Below, one piece after another: positions 1-9,181 of a DNA stretch of 39,369 bases (the stretch's first letter is position 1; each line of letters starts with the position of its first letter). A program made the position numbers and the translations under genes. Under the pieces are notes generated by a model, which saw only the letters and a list, made by a program, of their open reading frames with translations, was not told the DNA's origin and did no database searches. Source of the DNA: RGIG6178 sp045612885 (lineage in GTDB: Bacteria > Bacillota_I > Bacilli_A > RFN20 > DUOF01); assembly GCA_045612885.1 (NCBI GenBank), contig JAZKZZ010000039.1, forward strand, positions 1 to 39,369, read 5' to 3'.

Positions 1-56
1 GTTTATTTAATTATTTATCTTATAAGTATTAATCTTTTAATGGAGGTGAAGATATA

Positions 57-2657
57 ATGAAAAAGATTTTATATTGTTTTTTCATCTTTGTTTCAGTATT
101 TTTATTTAGCGTAGTGAGTGATGTTGGTGCTAAAAGTCTTAGTAAAAATGATGTTACTATTAGTTTTGATAATGATGATACTTTAAATATGGCTTATAAA
201 AAAATAAATATATTTAGAATTGCAGAGGATAATAGTTTTTATTTTAATGGGGAGAAACATATTATCAATAGTGATTATACTTTAGTGGATAATAGCATTA
301 GCGTCATTAATAAAGAGTTTGAATTATCGAATGAAAAGTTTAGGGTGGATTCTAGTGAAAAAATGTTAATTAGTAATACTATTTATCAAACCTATGGATT
401 TATAGTAAGTATTGATATTAAGGAAGGTAAAGAATATACTTTTACTCAACAAATTTGCTATAAGTATGATGATAAAGAGGATTGTAAGCAAAATGATAAC
501 CATAGGATTTTAGTAAATAAAGATGCAAGTTATAATTTTGCATACGATTTTTTACCTTTTTATAACGAATCAATAGTATTTGATTACATAACATATAAGT
601 TTAAATTAGAAAATGATGATGAGAGCATTGTTTTTGATGATATAAGTTTCACTTCATCTCAAATAAACTATAATGACTTTTTTACCATAGACTATTATGA
701 TGATGATTTCATGTATGATAATGATGTTCATACTTATGAGGGAAAAACATATTTAAAGGCATCAAAAATTGAAAATGGTATTATTTATCTTAATACTGAA
801 TTTCGTTATGGATCTGCAGTTAATTATACTAGAAAATATAAATTTAGTGTTGATGTGTGTGTGGGGGAAGATTATAGTATTTGCAGGCAAGCATATACTT
901 ATGATACTCAACCTAATGATTCACTTCATACAATTCATAGTGTTCCATTACTAGGGATAGAGTATAATAGTGAAACCTATGTTTTAAATTATAAGTCATT
1001 TAAATTAAAAGCTAATTATGTTTGTAATAATGAAATTGAAAATAATAATTGTGATAAGTCAAGAAGTGAGAATGAGTCAACTTTAATAGAAAGCGAAGTT
1101 TATTATTTAAATATTACAACTCCACATCTTAAAGATGTGTTAATAGGAGTAGATATAAAAAATGCGTGTGGAAATATAGAGGGATGTTATGCCTCTAATT
1201 CAAGTGTTACAAACGATTTTAACTTTATTGATGATAATAATATTTTAAGTATTAAGTACCTTATAACCGATACTTTAAATGTTTATGATAGTGAGATTGT
1301 TAATGAGTTTAACAATGGAGATGAGATAACATTAGATAAAGAGGATGGTTTATATTATATAGTTTTTAAAATTTCAGATGATAGTGGAGAAGTTATACAT
1401 ATAGCATATGGTTATCTTATTGATACTGTTGCTCCAAGTTTGGGTAGTAATCACAATTTTAATGAATATAGTCAAGATAATTATTATAATTCCATTGATA
1501 TTTCTGTATCATTTGGTGATGATAATTTTAACGTTGCATATGTAACTACATATTATCTTATAAGTGATTATAATAGTGTTATTAGTAAGGATGAAATTAT
1601 AGCTAGAAATAATGTGTATTCTGATAGGAATTTATTTGTTGATTTAGTAGATGGTAGTTATAAAGTTTGTTTTGTTAGCAAAGATCTTTTAGACAATTAT
1701 AGTGATGTAGTATGTAGTAATAAGTTAAATTTAGATACAACACCATTAACTAAAAATGATGTTGAAGTAGAAAGCGATAATACTAGTTATCAGAAAAGTG
1801 TTGCTATTGATATTAATGTTAGTGAAGTGGAGGATAATGCTAGTTTTAAATGTGGATTATTTTTAGATTATATAACTATTACTAGCGAAAATGATTTGAC
1901 TGCTACTTGTTATAATAATAGGTTAAATAACTTTAATGTTAATGGAGAGAATAAATATAAGTTATGGATTTATGTTATAGATAGAGCCAAAAATGAATCC
2001 TTAGTGAGTTTAGATAGAGTATATTATATTGATAATAAAGCACCAGTAGTTACCTATTCGATCAATGGTGATAATAGCAAATATCGTAATGATGTTACCT
2101 TAGATGTAAGTGTTAGTGATTTAAATGATATTGCTAATGTATCATATATGTTTTATTTGAATTCATATAATGAAAATAGTTTCATGAAGATGGATATAAA
2201 TGAAGGTATTAAATATCCTTATGATTATTATGGGGTATATAAGCTTGCAATTAAGGCGTGTGATGTACTAAATAATTGTAAGATAAATACTTATCAAGAT
2301 ATTTTCTATATTGATACAGGAGAAATTAAACTTGAACTTATTGGAAAAGAGAGCGTTACACTTTTAAGATGGGGAAAATATCTTGAAGAAGGAGTAAAGG
2401 CAAGTAAAGGTAACTCTGGAAAATATAGAGTAGACTTAGATTATAAGATTGAAGGAAGTGTAGATACGAGTAAAGTTGGTGTTTATTATATAACTTATTC
2501 AAGTGGAGAAGGAATGAATAAGGTGAGTGTAGTAAGAGAAGTGGTTGTTAAAGATAGTGTGCCATATTTTATAGTTTTAGGTTTGATATTATTATTAGGT
2601 GAAGCAATTATTTTATTGAGATTGTTTATAAAAAAAAGAAAGAATGGTAGTATTTAA
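57..2657 (+). CDS. Large cell-surface protein with Ig-like repeats
   Basis: Secreted, membrane-anchored surface protein of unknown function. An N-terminal signal peptide (two Lys, then a hydrophobic stretch to about residue 24) is followed by about 800 extracellular residues rich in Asn, Asp, Ser and Tyr. Module boundaries are marked by recurrent D-T/N-x-A-P-like strings (IDTVAPSLG, LDTTPLTKND, IDNKAPVVTY), typical of bacterial Ig-like domains. The last module before the membrane (about residues 755-830) resembles DUF5011. A transmembrane helix lies near 837-858, followed by the basic tail KKRKNG; there is no LPXTG. The start has a strong GGAGGTGA site. It is followed after 16 nt by the ATPase gene on the same strand. 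It could be an adhesin or an envelope scaffold; the sequence does not decide which. Confidence 0.8.
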   Translation: MKKILYCFFIFVSVFLFSVVSDVGAKSLSKNDVTISFDNDDTLNMAYKKINIFRIAEDNSFYFNGEKHIINSDYTLVDNSISVINKEFELSNEKFRVDSSEKMLISNTIYQTYGFIVSIDIKEGKEYTFTQQICYKYDDKEDCKQNDNHRILVNKDASYNFAYDFLPFYNESIVFDYITYKFKLENDDESIVFDDISFTSSQINYNDFFTIDYYDDDFMYDNDVHTYEGKTYLKASKIENGIIYLNTEFRYGSAVNYTRKYKFSVDVCVGEDYSICRQAYTYDTQPNDSLHTIHSVPLLGIEYNSETYVLNYKSFKLKANYVCNNEIENNNCDKSRSENESTLIESEVYYLNITTPHLKDVLIGVDIKNACGNIEGCYASNSSVTNDFNFIDDNNILSIKYLITDTLNVYDSEIVNEFNNGDEITLDKEDGLYYIVFKISDDSGEVIHIAYGYLIDTVAPSLGSNHNFNEYSQDNYYNSIDISVSFGDDNFNVAYVTTYYLISDYNSVISKDEIIARNNVYSDRNLFVDLVDGSYKVCFVSKDLLDNYSDVVCSNKLNLDTTPLTKNDVEVESDNTSYQKSVAIDINVSEVEDNASFKCGLFLDYITITSENDLTATCYNNRLNNFNVNGENKYKLWIYVIDRAKNESLVSLDRVYYIDNKAPVVTYSINGDNSKYRNDVTLDVSVSDLNDIANVSYMFYLNSYNENSFMKMDINEGIKYPYDYYGVYKLAIKACDVLNNCKINTYQDIFYIDTGEIKLELIGKESVTLLRWGKYLEEGVKASKGNSGKYRVDLDYKIEGSVDTSKVGVYYITYSSGEGMNKVSVVREVVVKDSVPYFIVLGLILLLGEAIILLRLFIKKRKNGSI

Positions 2658-2673
2658 TTAGAGGTGAGTAACA

Positions 2674-3867
2674 ATGTTATTAGCGTTTGAAGTGGAAGGA
2701 TATAAATTATTTGATGATCGTGTACAATTTACGATGCATGCAAATATGAGATTTAAGAAATTAAAAGAAAATATTTATACAAAAAGAATTAAAAACCATG
2801 ATATTCATGCCCTAAAGAGTGCTATTATTTATGGTCCAAACAATTCTGGTAAAACAACATTTATTAAAGCTTTAGCAGCTTTAAAGAGTGTTATTGATAA
2901 AGAGTGTATTGATGATATCTGTAGTGATAGTTTGAACTTTAACTTTTTTGAGGAAAATCGTACTATAGATTTTTATATTGAGTTTTTAAGTGAGGAACAT
3001 CATTATGGTTATTCTTTATCTTTTAATAGCAAAAAAGAAATAACTAATGAGGTTTTGCGTGTAGATGAAAAAGTTATTCTGGATAGATATGGAAAAAACG
3101 ATAAAGAAGTATCACAAATATTAGATTTATTGGGACATTATAAAAATAAGTTAATGGTAATGTGTTTACCTAAATCGTATAAAGAATATTATGAAGGATT
3201 TAAATCTTTCTTTGCTAAAATATTAATACTTCAATATACTGAAAATAATGTCCAACCTACACTAGATATGTTAAATGATATTCGTTATAGTGAAGATTTC
3301 TTGAATCTAATTACAAATAGTGATATTTCAATTAAGAGTATGAAAGTTAGCAAGGATATTGATGCTGAGTCTTTTTCATATGTTCCTAAAGATGTAGCAG
3401 AGTATCTTAAACTTGAATCTACATATGAGAAAAATGGTAAGAGTTATTCATTCCCATCAATTTTAGTAGATTCAATTGGTACTAAGAAATTAATTGTGTA
3501 TGCAAGCTATATTTTAAAAGCATTAAAAGAAGAAAGAATTTTACTTGTGGATGAATTAGACACTAGTTGGCATACTTTGCTTACTAGAAATATTTTTGCT
3601 TTATTTAATAGTATTGCAAATGTAAAAGCGCAACTTATTGCTTCATGCCATGATTTATTACTTTTAGATGATGAACATATGTTTAGAAGAGATCAAATTT
3701 GGTTTACTTATAAAGATAAGCAAGGAACTTATTTTTATTCTTTGTCAGATTTCAAAGTGGATAGTAGTGAAAAAACTGGTATGGTTATGTCAAATTATCT
3801 AAAAGGTAAATATGGAGCATTACCATATCCAATGATGGGAGATTATGGCCATGAAGAGCAAAAATAG
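2674..3867 (+). CDS. AAA15-family ATPase, RloA/OLD-like
   Basis: Predicted SMC/ABC-like ATPase of the AAA15 group found in RloA, AriA of PARIS, and other defence modules. Walker A is GPNNSGKT at residues 54-61. Walker B is ILLVDE at 289-294, with D296 in the D-loop position. The coiled-coil insertion between them is short (397 aa in total). No nuclease domain is fused to it; the partner gene downstream, which overlaps its 3' end, carries the TOPRIM-like domain. By analogy with known ATPase-TOPRIM pairs, the ATPase would sense or hold the nuclease. That role is inferred from family and context. Its RBS is GAGGTGAG. It is the first gene of a tight two-gene pair. Confidence 0.75.
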   Translation: MLLAFEVEGYKLFDDRVQFTMHANMRFKKLKENIYTKRIKNHDIHALKSAIIYGPNNSGKTTFIKALAALKSVIDKECIDDICSDSLNFNFFEENRTIDFYIEFLSEEHHYGYSLSFNSKKEITNEVLRVDEKVILDRYGKNDKEVSQILDLLGHYKNKLMVMCLPKSYKEYYEGFKSFFAKILILQYTENNVQPTLDMLNDIRYSEDFLNLITNSDISIKSMKVSKDIDAESFSYVPKDVAEYLKLESTYEKNGKSYSFPSILVDSIGTKKLIVYASYILKALKEERILLVDELDTSWHTLLTRNIFALFNSIANVKAQLIASCHDLLLLDDEHMFRRDQIWFTYKDKQGTYFYSLSDFKVDSSEKTGMVMSNYLKGKYGALPYPMMGDYGHEEQK

Positions 3868-4435
3868 GAATAAAAGGAATAATTTAGAGTTCTTAAAAGA
3901 GGATTTATATTTAGTGGTAGAAGGCGAAATAGATGAAATGTTTGTTAGTAAAATCATATCCTTTATTCCTACTAAATATAATGTAAGAATTAGGGTTGCT
4001 AATGGTAATGGAAATATTCCAATTCATGTTAACATTTTAAAGAAAATTTATAGTTATTCAAAAATAATTGTTTTATATGATTTGGATGGCAGTAATAATA
4101 TAGACAATATTACTAAGTATCTAAAAAATAAAGAAGTTAATTTAAAACGTGAAGATATTTACTTTGTAAATCCATGTGTAGAACATTTGTTTTTAACTGT
4201 TAAAGAGGCAAATTATGAGAGATTTAGAAATAAAAAGGATTATCAACCATATTTTGCTAAATATTACAGTGTCCCTGATTATGCAGGACATTTAGCTCAA
4301 GTAGAAGAAATGATAAATCAACTTACTTATCATGATTATACTAACTTTCTAGATAACTTAAAGAGAATGAGTGAAGATGATACTGATTTGCCATCTACTA
4401 ATTTTTTAAGATTATTAAATTATATCAAGAAGTAG
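3851..4435 (+). CDS. RloB-like TOPRIM-type nuclease partner
   Basis: 194-aa protein with a TOPRIM-like layout: VVEGE near residue 24, then IVLYDLD with the D77-x-D79 metal-binding pair, then NPCVEH at 107-112, which resembles the NPCFELW signature of the RloB family. A very basic N-terminus (KSKNRNKRNN) could bind nucleic acid. The gene overlaps the ATPase by 17 bp. An ATG at 3845 lies only 3 nt from the GGGAG site; the ATG at 3851 has 9-nt spacing and is preferred. RloA/RloB and AriA/AriB are the closest known arrangements, with the second protein the likely effector. Family assignment is by motif only, so it may be a sister group. Confidence 0.65.
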   Translation: MKSKNRNKRNNLEFLKEDLYLVVEGEIDEMFVSKIISFIPTKYNVRIRVANGNGNIPIHVNILKKIYSYSKIIVLYDLDGSNNIDNITKYLKNKEVNLKREDIYFVNPCVEHLFLTVKEANYERFRNKKDYQPYFAKYYSVPDYAGHLAQVEEMINQLTYHDYTNFLDNLKRMSEDDTDLPSTNFLRLLNYIKK

Positions 4436-4442
4436 GTTTAAT

Positions 4443-5561
4443 ATGTTAAATATTTTGATTATAGCATTTTTGTTTTTAGCTACCATTAATTGCTTGGTTA
4501 CATATGTTTGTTCTACATCAGCTTTAAAAACATTTCAAAGGACTAAATCGCATTCTAAAGCTGTTAATAAAATAAAGATGTATGATACTTTTATTCTTAC
4601 TACTCTTATTTTAATTACTAGTACAATTTATGTTGTCTTATCATATTTTTATTTTGTAGAGTTATTAAAAATATCTGATTATTTTTTGACTTTATCGATA
4701 TCTTTAGGTTTTGTTTTGTCATTAATAACCACGTTTTTTTCTAGACTTTGCTATTGTTATGCATGTAATGTTTTACTAAAAACTAAATATCGAGAACATG
4801 ATTGTTTTATAGAAAATCTTTTTTATTTAATAAGAATATTTTTTCCAATATTTTTAATTTCTTTTGTAATAACTACGATTAATATTATTCCTATATCTTT
4901 ATTATATAGACAATTATTAGGGATTATCTTTATTGTTTTATATTTAATTATTTGGTTATTTTCTTCTCCATTAAAGACGATATTTTTACTAAATGCTAGA
5001 AAAATAAAAAACAAAAAATTAATTAACGATATTGCGTATTTATTTAGTAAATATAATATTAAAAGATATAAATTATATTATTGGGATTCAGGTAAAAGCA
5101 ATGAAGATAATGCTCTTGTTTTAGGTTTATTTACACATTATTTCTTTATTTCTACTTCTTTGATAGAAAAATTAGAAACAAAGGAATTAAGTGCGGTAGT
5201 ATTACATGAAATAGGGCACATAAAGAACAATCATGTATTTAAGATTCTTTTTTCAAAAGTTATATTTATCTTGCTAATGAGTGTGGTTTTCTATTATACA
5301 TTAGTAGTTGAAAAGTTAAATATTTGGCTATTATTTATAGTAGTATTTGCCTTTATCTTAGCTATGGGAGCTAACTTGAAGGGTAGTAAAAAGTTTGAAG
5401 ATGAAGCAGATTTATTTGTAAATCAAGAGGGATATGGTGAATATTTAATTTCTGCTTTAAAGAAAACAGGTATCCAAGATAGTGTACCTAATCAATTGGA
5501 TGAATTTTTTTCCTCTCATCCGAATGTGAATAGTAGAATAAAAAAATTAAAGAAGAAATAA
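4443..5561 (+). CDS. M48-family membrane metalloprotease
   Basis: Integral-membrane zinc protease of the M48 (HtpX/Ste24-like) family. H255-E-I-G-H259 supplies two zinc ligands and the catalytic Glu. E319 in FEDEAD fits the third ligand. The C-terminal SSHPNVNSRIKKL matches the usual HPxxxxRI ending of M48 peptidases. Several hydrophobic segments lie in the first 190 residues (about 1-20, 48-75, 82-105, 130-160, 160-180), and two more follow the HExxH helix. The expected role is membrane-protein quality control or cleavage of a specific membrane substrate. The start has only a weak RBS (GTAGGTTTAAT) and follows the RloB-like gene after 7 nt, so the two are probably co-transcribed. Confidence 0.8.
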   Translation: MLNILIIAFLFLATINCLVTYVCSTSALKTFQRTKSHSKAVNKIKMYDTFILTTLILITSTIYVVLSYFYFVELLKISDYFLTLSISLGFVLSLITTFFSRLCYCYACNVLLKTKYREHDCFIENLFYLIRIFFPIFLISFVITTINIIPISLLYRQLLGIIFIVLYLIIWLFSSPLKTIFLLNARKIKNKKLINDIAYLFSKYNIKRYKLYYWDSGKSNEDNALVLGLFTHYFFISTSLIEKLETKELSAVVLHEIGHIKNNHVFKILFSKVIFILLMSVVFYYTLVVEKLNIWLLFIVVFAFILAMGANLKGSKKFEDEADLFVNQEGYGEYLISALKKTGIQDSVPNQLDEFFSSHPNVNSRIKKLKKK

Positions 5562-5599
5562 ACATTTAATAGATGTTTATTTTTTTTATGGAGGAAAAA

Positions 5600-6427
5600 A
5601 TGATAGATAGATTAACTAATATTATTAAGGTGTTAATTATTGCTATTGTAGAGGGGATTAGTGAATGGCTGCCGATATCAAGCAGTGGTCATATGCTACT
5701 TGTGGATGAATTTATCAAATTAGATATGAGTAATAATTTTAAAGAGGTATTTTTTATTGTAATTCAACTTGGAGCAATATTGGCTGTGATTTTTTTGTTT
5801 TTTAAAAGGATTTGTCCATTTAAAATAAAAGGAAAAAAATTAGGTTTAGATAGTGATATTATTAAATTGTGGATCAAAATTATAATAGCGTGTATTCCAG
5901 GTGCTATCATTACACTTTTATTTGATGAGTATGTAGAAAAGTATTTACATACTCCTTTGATTATTTCTTTTATGCTAATTATTTATGGAATTATTTTTAT
6001 TTTAATAGAAATATTTTATATAAAGAAAAATAGAGTAAATTCTATTGAAACATTGTCATATAAAGATTGTTTTTTGATTGGAATATTTCAAGTATTATCA
6101 ATAATTCCAGGTACATCAAGAAGTGGGGCAACCATTATAGGAGCATTATTAATAGGAGTTAATAAAAGTGTAACTAGTGAATTTACTTTCTTTTTAGCTA
6201 TTCCTGTGATGTTTGGAATGAGTGTGCTTAAATTATTTAAGTTTGGTTTAGTTTTTAATATTAGTGAATTTTTATTATTGTCTATTGGGGTTATAGTAGC
6301 TTTTTTAATATCTATGTTTACTATAAAGTTTTTAATAAATTTTGTTAAAAATCATGATTTTAAGATATTTGGAATTTATAGAATTTTAGTTGGTATAATA
6401 TTACTAATTTATTTTGTAATTATTTAA
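5600..6427 (+). CDS. uppP: Undecaprenyl-diphosphatase UppP (BacA)
   Basis: Membrane phosphatase that converts undecaprenyl diphosphate to the monophosphate, recycling the lipid carrier for cell-wall synthesis; it also confers bacitracin tolerance. It carries both family signatures: the EGxxEWLPISSSGH box near the N-terminus, and PGTSRSG, which contains the catalytic Arg. About eight hydrophobic helices are present. An upstream in-frame start at 5573 exists, but GGAGG at 5590-5594, 6 nt before the ATG at 5600, gives a 275-aa protein that matches the family length of about 270. The gene lies between the M48 protease and the leuS T-box leader. Confidence 0.93.
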   Translation: MIDRLTNIIKVLIIAIVEGISEWLPISSSGHMLLVDEFIKLDMSNNFKEVFFIVIQLGAILAVIFLFFKRICPFKIKGKKLGLDSDIIKLWIKIIIACIPGAIITLLFDEYVEKYLHTPLIISFMLIIYGIIFILIEIFYIKKNRVNSIETLSYKDCFLIGIFQVLSIIPGTSRSGATIIGALLIGVNKSVTSEFTFFLAIPVMFGMSVLKLFKFGLVFNISEFLLLSIGVIVAFLISMFTIKFLINFVKNHDFKIFGIYRILVGIILLIYFVII

Positions 6428-6475
6428 TGGAGTAAACTTGTTTTTTTACATTTAGTAAAGAGGAATAAACTTTGT

Positions 6476-6503
6476 TTGAATTTTACTTATAATTGTGTAT
6501 AAT
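6476..6503 (+). promoter_or_regulatory. Probable sigma-A promoter of the leuS T-box transcript
   Basis: TTGAAT (6476-6481), a 16-nt spacer and a perfect TATAAT (6498-6503), placed just before the conserved start of the T-box leader. The -10 element is strong and the -35 element is partial. Confidence 0.65.
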
Positions 6504-6507
6504 AGAG

Positions 6508-6720
6508 GCATAGGCGATGAAAAAGAGTAGTAGGTAGTAATACTAGATAGAGAGCTTGTGGGTGGTGGAAACAAGTTAGGGTAGCTATTGAACTTACTTT
6601 GGAGCTATATTGGTGATAAGCTAATATCGTTAACTGCGTTAAAGTAATTAAGGGCATAGAGTAATCTATGAATTAGGATGGTACCGCGTATTTTACGTTC
6701 CTAAACGGAACGTTTTTTTA
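6508..6720 (+). promoter_or_regulatory. T-box leader, leucine-specific
   Basis: tRNA-sensing T-box riboswitch controlling leuS. The T-box sequence AGGATGGTACCGCG is at 6675-6688. In Stem I the specifier loop reads GAA-CTT-ACT, so the specifier codon is CTT (Leu) at 6593-6595, and the conserved TTTGGAGCTA follows. The specifier agrees with the downstream LeuRS gene. Uncharged tRNA-Leu would pair with CTT and the T-box bulge (TGGN), stabilise the antiterminator and permit transcription. Confidence 0.93.
6695..6719 (+). terminator. T-box regulated terminator
   Basis: ACGTTCC / GGAACGT stem (7 bp, loop TAAAC) followed by a run of seven T. It follows the T-box sequence directly and is mutually exclusive with the antiterminator. 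Confidence 0.9.
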
Positions 6721-6740
6721 TTTAAAAAAGGAGGAATAGT

Positions 6741-9158
6741 ATGCAAGAATATAAGCATCAAGAAATTGAGAAAAAATGGCAAAAATATTGGGAAGATAAT
6801 AAGACTTTCAAAACTCATATTTGGGACTTTTCTAAGCCTAAATTTTATGCTTTAGATATGTTCCCTTATCCTTCAGGAGTTGGATTGCATGCAGGTCATC
6901 CAGAAGGATATACTGCAAGTGATATTGTGTCAAGAATGAAAAGAATGCAAGGGTATAACGTACTTCATCCAATGGGGTATGATTCTTTTGGTTTACCTGC
7001 CGAACAATATGCTGTTCAAACAGGAAATAATCCAAATGGATTTACTCAAAGAAATGTTGAATACTTTACTAATCAATTAAAAGAACTAGGATTTGATTAT
7101 GATTGGGATAGAAGTTTTTGTACTAGTGATCCAAGTTTTTATAAATGGACACAATGGATTTTTAAACAATTATATAAAGATGGATATGCAAAATATGTAG
7201 ACATGCCTGTTAACTGGTGTGAAGAATTAGGAACTGTATTAAGTAATGATGAAGTAATCGATGGAAAGAGTGAAAGAGGAGGATATCCAGTTGTTAGAAA
7301 GAATATGAAACAACTATGTATTGATCAAGTAGCTTTTGCTGATAGATTACTAGAAGGACTAGATACAATTAATTGGCCTGAGTCTACTAAAGAGATGCAA
7401 AGGAACTGGATTGGAAAGTCAACTGGAGTTGAAGTTGATTTTAAGATTGTAGGTGGAGGAGAATTCTCTATTTACACAACTTGTATTGAAACTATTTATG
7501 GTATTACTTTTATGGTTCTTGCTCCAGAAAGTGAATTGGTACAAAAATTAATGCCTAGAATTCAAAATAAGGAAGAAGTAGAGGCATATATTAGAGAAAC
7601 TCTAAAGAAATCTGATATGGATAGAACTGAATTAAATAAGGGTAAAAGTGGATGTCCATTAAAAGGAATACATGCAATTAATCCAGTTAATAACAAGGAA
7701 GTACCCGTATTTATAGGAGATTTTGTGCTTGCAAGTTATGGTACTGGTGCGGTAATGGCTGTTCCTACTCATGATCAAAGAGATTTTGAATATGCTAAAG
7801 TACATAACTTAGATTTAATTCAAGTAATTGAAGGAAGAGATGTAAGTGAGTGTGCTTTTGAAAAGCAAGATTATTTAGCTAAGGGATGTAAGTTAATTAA
7901 TTCTCAAGAATTTAGTGGTCTAGTAGTAGAAGATGCAAAAGAAGCAATAACTCTAAAATTAGAAAAATTAGGTGTGGCTAGAAGATGTAACAATTATAGA
8001 TTTAGAGAATGGATTTTCGCTAGACAAAGATATTGGGGAGAGCCAGTACCAATTGTACATTTAGATGATGGAAAACAATATTTAATTCCTGATGAAGAAT
8101 TACCTTTAGTATTACCAGAATTAGATGATTATAAAGGACATAATGGTAAAGCTCCGCTTGAAAATGATAAAGCTTGGAAACAATACAATAGAAATGGAGT
8201 TAAAGGATTTAGAGAAACTTCTACAATGCCAGGAAGTGCTGGTAGTAGTTGGTATTTCTTAAGATATATTGATCCACATAATGATAAAGAATTTGCTAAT
8301 TATGAATTATTAAAACATTGGATGCCAGTTGATCTTTATATTGGTGGACCAGAACATGCAGTAGGACACTTAATGTATTCTAGAATTTGGAATAATTACT
8401 TATATGATAAGGGGCTATCACCTGTAAAAGAACCATTTAAAAAGTTAGTTCACCAAGGTATGATTTTAGGAGAAAATGGTATTAAAATGGGGAAAAGATA
8501 TCCTGAATTTGCAATTAATCCAAGTGATATAGTAAGAGATTATGGTGCAGATACTTTACGTTTATATGAAATGTTTATGGGGCCATTAGAGGCATCTAAA
8601 CCATGGAGTGGAAGTGGCGTTGAAGGAAGTAAGAAATTCTTGGACAGAGTATGGAGATTATATCAAGACGATAAAATTAAAGACGAGGAAAACAAAGAAT
8701 TAGAATATATCTATCATTACACTGTGAAAAAAGTAACTGAAGATTATGAGAGTTTGGCATTTAATACTGCAATATCTCAAATGATGATATTTATTAACGC
8801 TGTTTATAAGGCTAATGTTTTCCCAAGAGAATATGCTTTAGGTTTCTTAAAATTACTTAATCCTGTAGCACCTCATATTTGTGAAGAGTTAAATGAATTA
8901 ATGGGTAATAAAGAAATTATCGCTAATAGTGATTGGCCTAAATATGATGAAAATAAGTTAGTAGTAAATACTATTGAAATTGCAGTTCAAGTAAATGGTA
9001 AATTAAGGGGTACAATAACTGTTAATAAGGATGAAGATGATGAAGTAGTAAAGAAAGCCGCTTTTGAACTTGAGACTGTTAAGAACAATACTCAAGGAAA
9101 AGAAATTAAAAAAGTTATTGTGGTAAAAAACAGAATTGTAAATATAGTTGCTCTGTAA
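6741..9158 (+). CDS. leuS: Leucyl-tRNA synthetase
   Basis: Class I aminoacyl-tRNA synthetase charging tRNA-Leu. The HIGH motif appears as H50-A-G-H53 within PYPSGVGLHAGHPEGY. The CP1 editing domain lies around residues 220-410 and includes the GTGAVMAVPTHDQRDFE segment. The catalytic core continues with RYWGEP and MPGSAGSSWYFLRY. The KMSKS position reads K582-M-G-K-R586, a variant of the loop. The C-terminal domain ends with VNGKLRGT...KNRIVNIV, as expected. Length 805 aa is normal for bacterial LeuRS. The start is fixed by GGAGG before ATG 6741. Transcription is controlled by the Leu T-box directly upstream. Confidence 0.97.
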   Translation: MQEYKHQEIEKKWQKYWEDNKTFKTHIWDFSKPKFYALDMFPYPSGVGLHAGHPEGYTASDIVSRMKRMQGYNVLHPMGYDSFGLPAEQYAVQTGNNPNGFTQRNVEYFTNQLKELGFDYDWDRSFCTSDPSFYKWTQWIFKQLYKDGYAKYVDMPVNWCEELGTVLSNDEVIDGKSERGGYPVVRKNMKQLCIDQVAFADRLLEGLDTINWPESTKEMQRNWIGKSTGVEVDFKIVGGGEFSIYTTCIETIYGITFMVLAPESELVQKLMPRIQNKEEVEAYIRETLKKSDMDRTELNKGKSGCPLKGIHAINPVNNKEVPVFIGDFVLASYGTGAVMAVPTHDQRDFEYAKVHNLDLIQVIEGRDVSECAFEKQDYLAKGCKLINSQEFSGLVVEDAKEAITLKLEKLGVARRCNNYRFREWIFARQRYWGEPVPIVHLDDGKQYLIPDEELPLVLPELDDYKGHNGKAPLENDKAWKQYNRNGVKGFRETSTMPGSAGSSWYFLRYIDPHNDKEFANYELLKHWMPVDLYIGGPEHAVGHLMYSRIWNNYLYDKGLSPVKEPFKKLVHQGMILGENGIKMGKRYPEFAINPSDIVRDYGADTLRLYEMFMGPLEASKPWSGSGVEGSKKFLDRVWRLYQDDKIKDEENKELEYIYHYTVKKVTEDYESLAFNTAISQMMIFINAVYKANVFPREYALGFLKLLNPVAPHICEELNELMGNKEIIANSDWPKYDENKLVVNTIEIAVQVNGKLRGTITVNKDEDDEVVKKAAFELETVKNNTQGKEIKKVIVVKNRIVNIVAL

Positions 9159-9181
9159 TCAAAAATAAAGGGGTGTTATAT

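Noticed and set aside
3845..3850. Start at ATG 3845 for the RloB-like gene.
   Set aside because: Only 3 nt from GGGAG; the ATG two codons later has normal spacing.
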